DNA from: an uncultured Prevotella sp.
Lineage (GTDB): Bacteria > Bacteroidota > Bacteroidia > Bacteroidales > Bacteroidaceae
NCBI GenBank assembly: GCA_900548745.1
Contig: URLQ01000162.1
Span: 1-5,949 of the forward strand
Length of the DNA stretch: 5,949 nucleotides
Direction of reading: 5' to 3'
Part shown: piece by piece, positions 4,012 to 5,949 of the stretch
How positions within the stretch are numbered: the first letter of the stretch is position 1
Layout of the letters: each line of letters begins with the position of its first letter
Notes under the pieces: model-generated
Told to the model about the DNA's origin: nothing
The model's database searches: none
The model's input: the letters and a program-made list of their open reading frames with translations, nothing else
Program-made: the position numbers and the translations under genes

Positions 4012-5949
4012 ATGATACGACAAGAAACCATCGACACCATCTTGGAGCGCACAGACATCGTGGCGCTCATCGGCGAACACGTCCACCTACGGAAGTGTGG
4101 CTCGCGCTATGTCGGCTGCTGTCCGTTCCACAACGAGAAGACGCCTTCTTTCTATGTTTCTCCACAGACCGGCAGATTCAAGTGCTTCGGCTGTGGCGAG
4201 GGTGGCGATGCCATCCATTTTATAGAAAAGGTGGAGAACAAGACGTTCATTGAAGCCGTCAAGACGTTGGCACAAAGGGCTAACGTGGAGATTGAGCAGG
4301 AGCAGGAATCTGCGGAGGCAAAGCAGAAGCGACTGCATAAGGAAGCGTTGTGGATTGCCAACAAGCAGGTCGCCGACTTTTACCGCAAGCAGTTCCTTCA
4401 GTCGAAGGAGGCACAGGCGTATGCCTACAACCGTTGGGGAAAGGACTACTGCACTCTCAAAGAAATTGGATATGCACCAGCTGATGGGCACGCCATGCAG
4501 CAGATTCCAGTAAAGGCGGACTTCCTGAAGGAGTTGGGACTTCTCAATCGTGGTGGCTATGACTTCTACCAGAATCGTATCGTCATACAGATACATGACC
4601 GCTTCGGGCATGTGATTGGCTTCACCGCTCGCTGCATGGATGAGCAGCAGCCCAAATACCTCAACAGCTCGGACTCGCTCATCTTCCACAAGTCTACGGT
4701 ACTCTTCGGCATCGAGGATGCTTGGAAGACGGCAGCTAAGCAGGATAAAATGTTTCTCGTCGAAGGGGCACCGGATTGTATGCGTCTTCAGTCTATCGGC
4801 ATATACAACACGGTGGCTGCGCTCGGATCGGCGTGGAACGAAACGCATTTCTCTACCATCAAGCGCATAGCAAGCAAGGTCTGTTTTCTTCCGGATGCTG
4901 ACCCACCCAAGAACGGAGAACCCTATGGCCATGGCATACAAGTCGTCATGGAGGCAGGAACACTGGCTATGGAAAATGGTCTATCTGTCAGCATCAAGGA
5001 AATCCCGGACACGGACGACAACAAGAAGCAGGATCCGGACACGTTCTTCAAAAACACCAATATCTTCAACGCCACCGAGGAGACGGACTTCATTCTTTGG
5101 ATGGCGGACAAACTGTTTCCGCAGACGAACACCACGGAGGAGCAGCGCCTGACCATCAAGAAGATTGCTTATCTACTATCGCTGATTGATGACGAGACTG
5201 GCGTGTCCATGTATATCGGTAAGCTCACGAAGTATTACCAGGGCAGACGATTATGGCTCCAGGCGGTGGATAAGGAGCGGAAACTGCGTGAGGAGCAGGA
5301 CAAGAAACATAAGGAGCAGGATGAGGACGACCTAAACCACAAATACGGCTTTTATATCGACCACGGCTGCTACATGTCCATAACGGAGAAAGGCAGTGTC
5401 TACGAGTGGTCGAACTTCACGATGGTTCCGCTGTTCCACATTAAAGATACAACAAATCCTAAACGTCTATATAAAATAAAGAATGCGATGAAACATGAGG
5501 AAATTTTGGAACTGAAGCAGGAGGATCTTATCGCTCTCGCTAAGTTTAAGCAGAAAATCGAGGGTTTGGGCAACTTCATTTGGAAGGGTACTGAAAAGGA
5601 ACTGACGAAACTCAAATCATATCTATACGAGAAGACCGAAACGGCAACGGAAATCACTCAAATGGGTTGGCAACGTGCCGGATTCTACGCTTTTGGCAAC
5701 GGTGTTTTCCACGACTGCCATTTCATCCCGGCTGATGAATTTGGCATAGTCAGACTGAAGGAGAAGGGCAACTTCTATCTGCCATCCAGTTCGTCCATAT
5801 ACAAGAACGACCCGAAGCTCTTTACTTTTGAGAAGCAGTTTGTGCATCTCAATCTTTCTTCGGTCACGCTCACTCAATTCACAGAGCAGCTGTTCAAGGT
5901 GTATGGGGACAACGGACGTGTGGGCTTCTGTTTCTATCTCGCCACGCTC
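4012..5949 (+). CDS. DNA primase, CHC2 zinc finger plus Toprim, with DUF927-like C-terminus (3' partial)
   Basis: 646 codons are visible and the frame is open at the window end. Residues 1-95 are a DnaG-type CHC2 zinc-binding domain with ligands C37, H40, C58 and C61 in CPFHNEKTPSF...FKCFGCGEGGDA. Residues 190-230 match the primase core (RIVIQIHDRFGHVIGFTAR and PKYLNSSDSLIFHK). The Toprim motifs are E251-G252, D295-A-D297 and QDPD at 340-343. They would bind the metals for RNA primer synthesis at replication initiation of the element. A charged linker lies at 420-443. From about 444, including MGWQRAGFYAFGNGVF near W553, the sequence resembles DUF927-type regions of mobile-element primase-helicases. 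At this length without an end it is already longer than usual DnaG (about 600 aa) and lacks the DnaB-interacting tail, which argues for an element-borne enzyme rather than the chromosomal dnaG. Confidence 0.85.
   Translation, partial: MIRQETIDTILERTDIVALIGEHVHLRKCGSRYVGCCPFHNEKTPSFYVSPQTGRFKCFGCGEGGDAIHFIEKVENKTFIEAVKTLAQRANVEIEQEQESAEAKQKRLHKEALWIANKQVADFYRKQFLQSKEAQAYAYNRWGKDYCTLKEIGYAPADGHAMQQIPVKADFLKELGLLNRGGYDFYQNRIVIQIHDRFGHVIGFTARCMDEQQPKYLNSSDSLIFHKSTVLFGIEDAWKTAAKQDKMFLVEGAPDCMRLQSIGIYNTVAALGSAWNETHFSTIKRIASKVCFLPDADPPKNGEPYGHGIQVVMEAGTLAMENGLSVSIKEIPDTDDNKKQDPDTFFKNTNIFNATEETDFILWMADKLFPQTNTTEEQRLTIKKIAYLLSLIDDETGVSMYIGKLTKYYQGRRLWLQAVDKERKLREEQDKKHKEQDEDDLNHKYGFYIDHGCYMSITEKGSVYEWSNFTMVPLFHIKDTTNPKRLYKIKNAMKHEEILELKQEDLIALAKFKQKIEGLGNFIWKGTEKELTKLKSYLYEKTETATEITQMGWQRAGFYAFGNGVFHDCHFIPADEFGIVRLKEKGNFYLPSSSSIYKNDPKLFTFEKQFVHLNLSSVTLTQFTEQLFKVYGDNGRVGFCFYLATL

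Noticed and set aside
4087..4941. 284-aa open frame on the minus strand
   Set aside because: It lies wholly antisense to the primase, whose frame carries clear zinc-finger and Toprim motifs. The minus product shows no recognisable domain.

Overview
The window looks like accessory, mobile-element-derived DNA from a gut-type member of the Bacteroidales (Bacteroides/Prevotella group). The evidence is exact matches to the Bacteroidetes promoter pattern (TTTG, 19 bases, TAnnTTTG upstream of the lipoprotein gene; further TAnnTTTG boxes elsewhere), A-rich leaders without a purine Shine-Dalgarno, a typical Bacteroidales lipoprotein, and a primase of the type found on Bacteroidales integrative elements and phages. 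All family names come from reading the translations; no database search was possible.

Layout. (1) 1-982: the end of one gene and a complete gene resembling a Bacteroidales phage-associated family (DUF6712-like), in overlapping, mid-GC, tightly packed phage style. (2) 983-1713: an AT-rich cassette with its own promoter, encoding a 208-aa lipoprotein with a coiled coil. It looks inserted between the phage-type genes, like a moron. (3) 1714-2695: a 15-bp hairpin that holds both a promoter -7 box and the start codon of the next gene, then a 248-aa phage-type protein, then a gene that overlaps it by 4 bp and loses coding character after about 33 codons. (4) 2579-3449: about 870 bases of AT-rich DNA without convincing genes. 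It is dense in repeats and dyads: six copies of TGTAAC, a 20/21-bp tandem repeat, a minus-strand terminator, and a nested inverted-repeat structure that can fold as a three-way junction. (5) 3450-5949: a 96-aa unknown protein, a small helix-turn-helix (excisionase-like) protein overlapping it, a leader hairpin, and a large CHC2 zinc-finger/Toprim primase with a DUF927-like C-terminal region that runs off the window.

My interpretation is that two modules meet here. A remnant of a phage structural module (1-2578) abuts the control and replication end of a mobile element (2579 onward). The intergenic block would then be an attachment, control or origin region serving the HTH protein and the primase. 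The join, the folded element at 3051-3182, and the hairpin over the 1737 start are the parts I would look at first.
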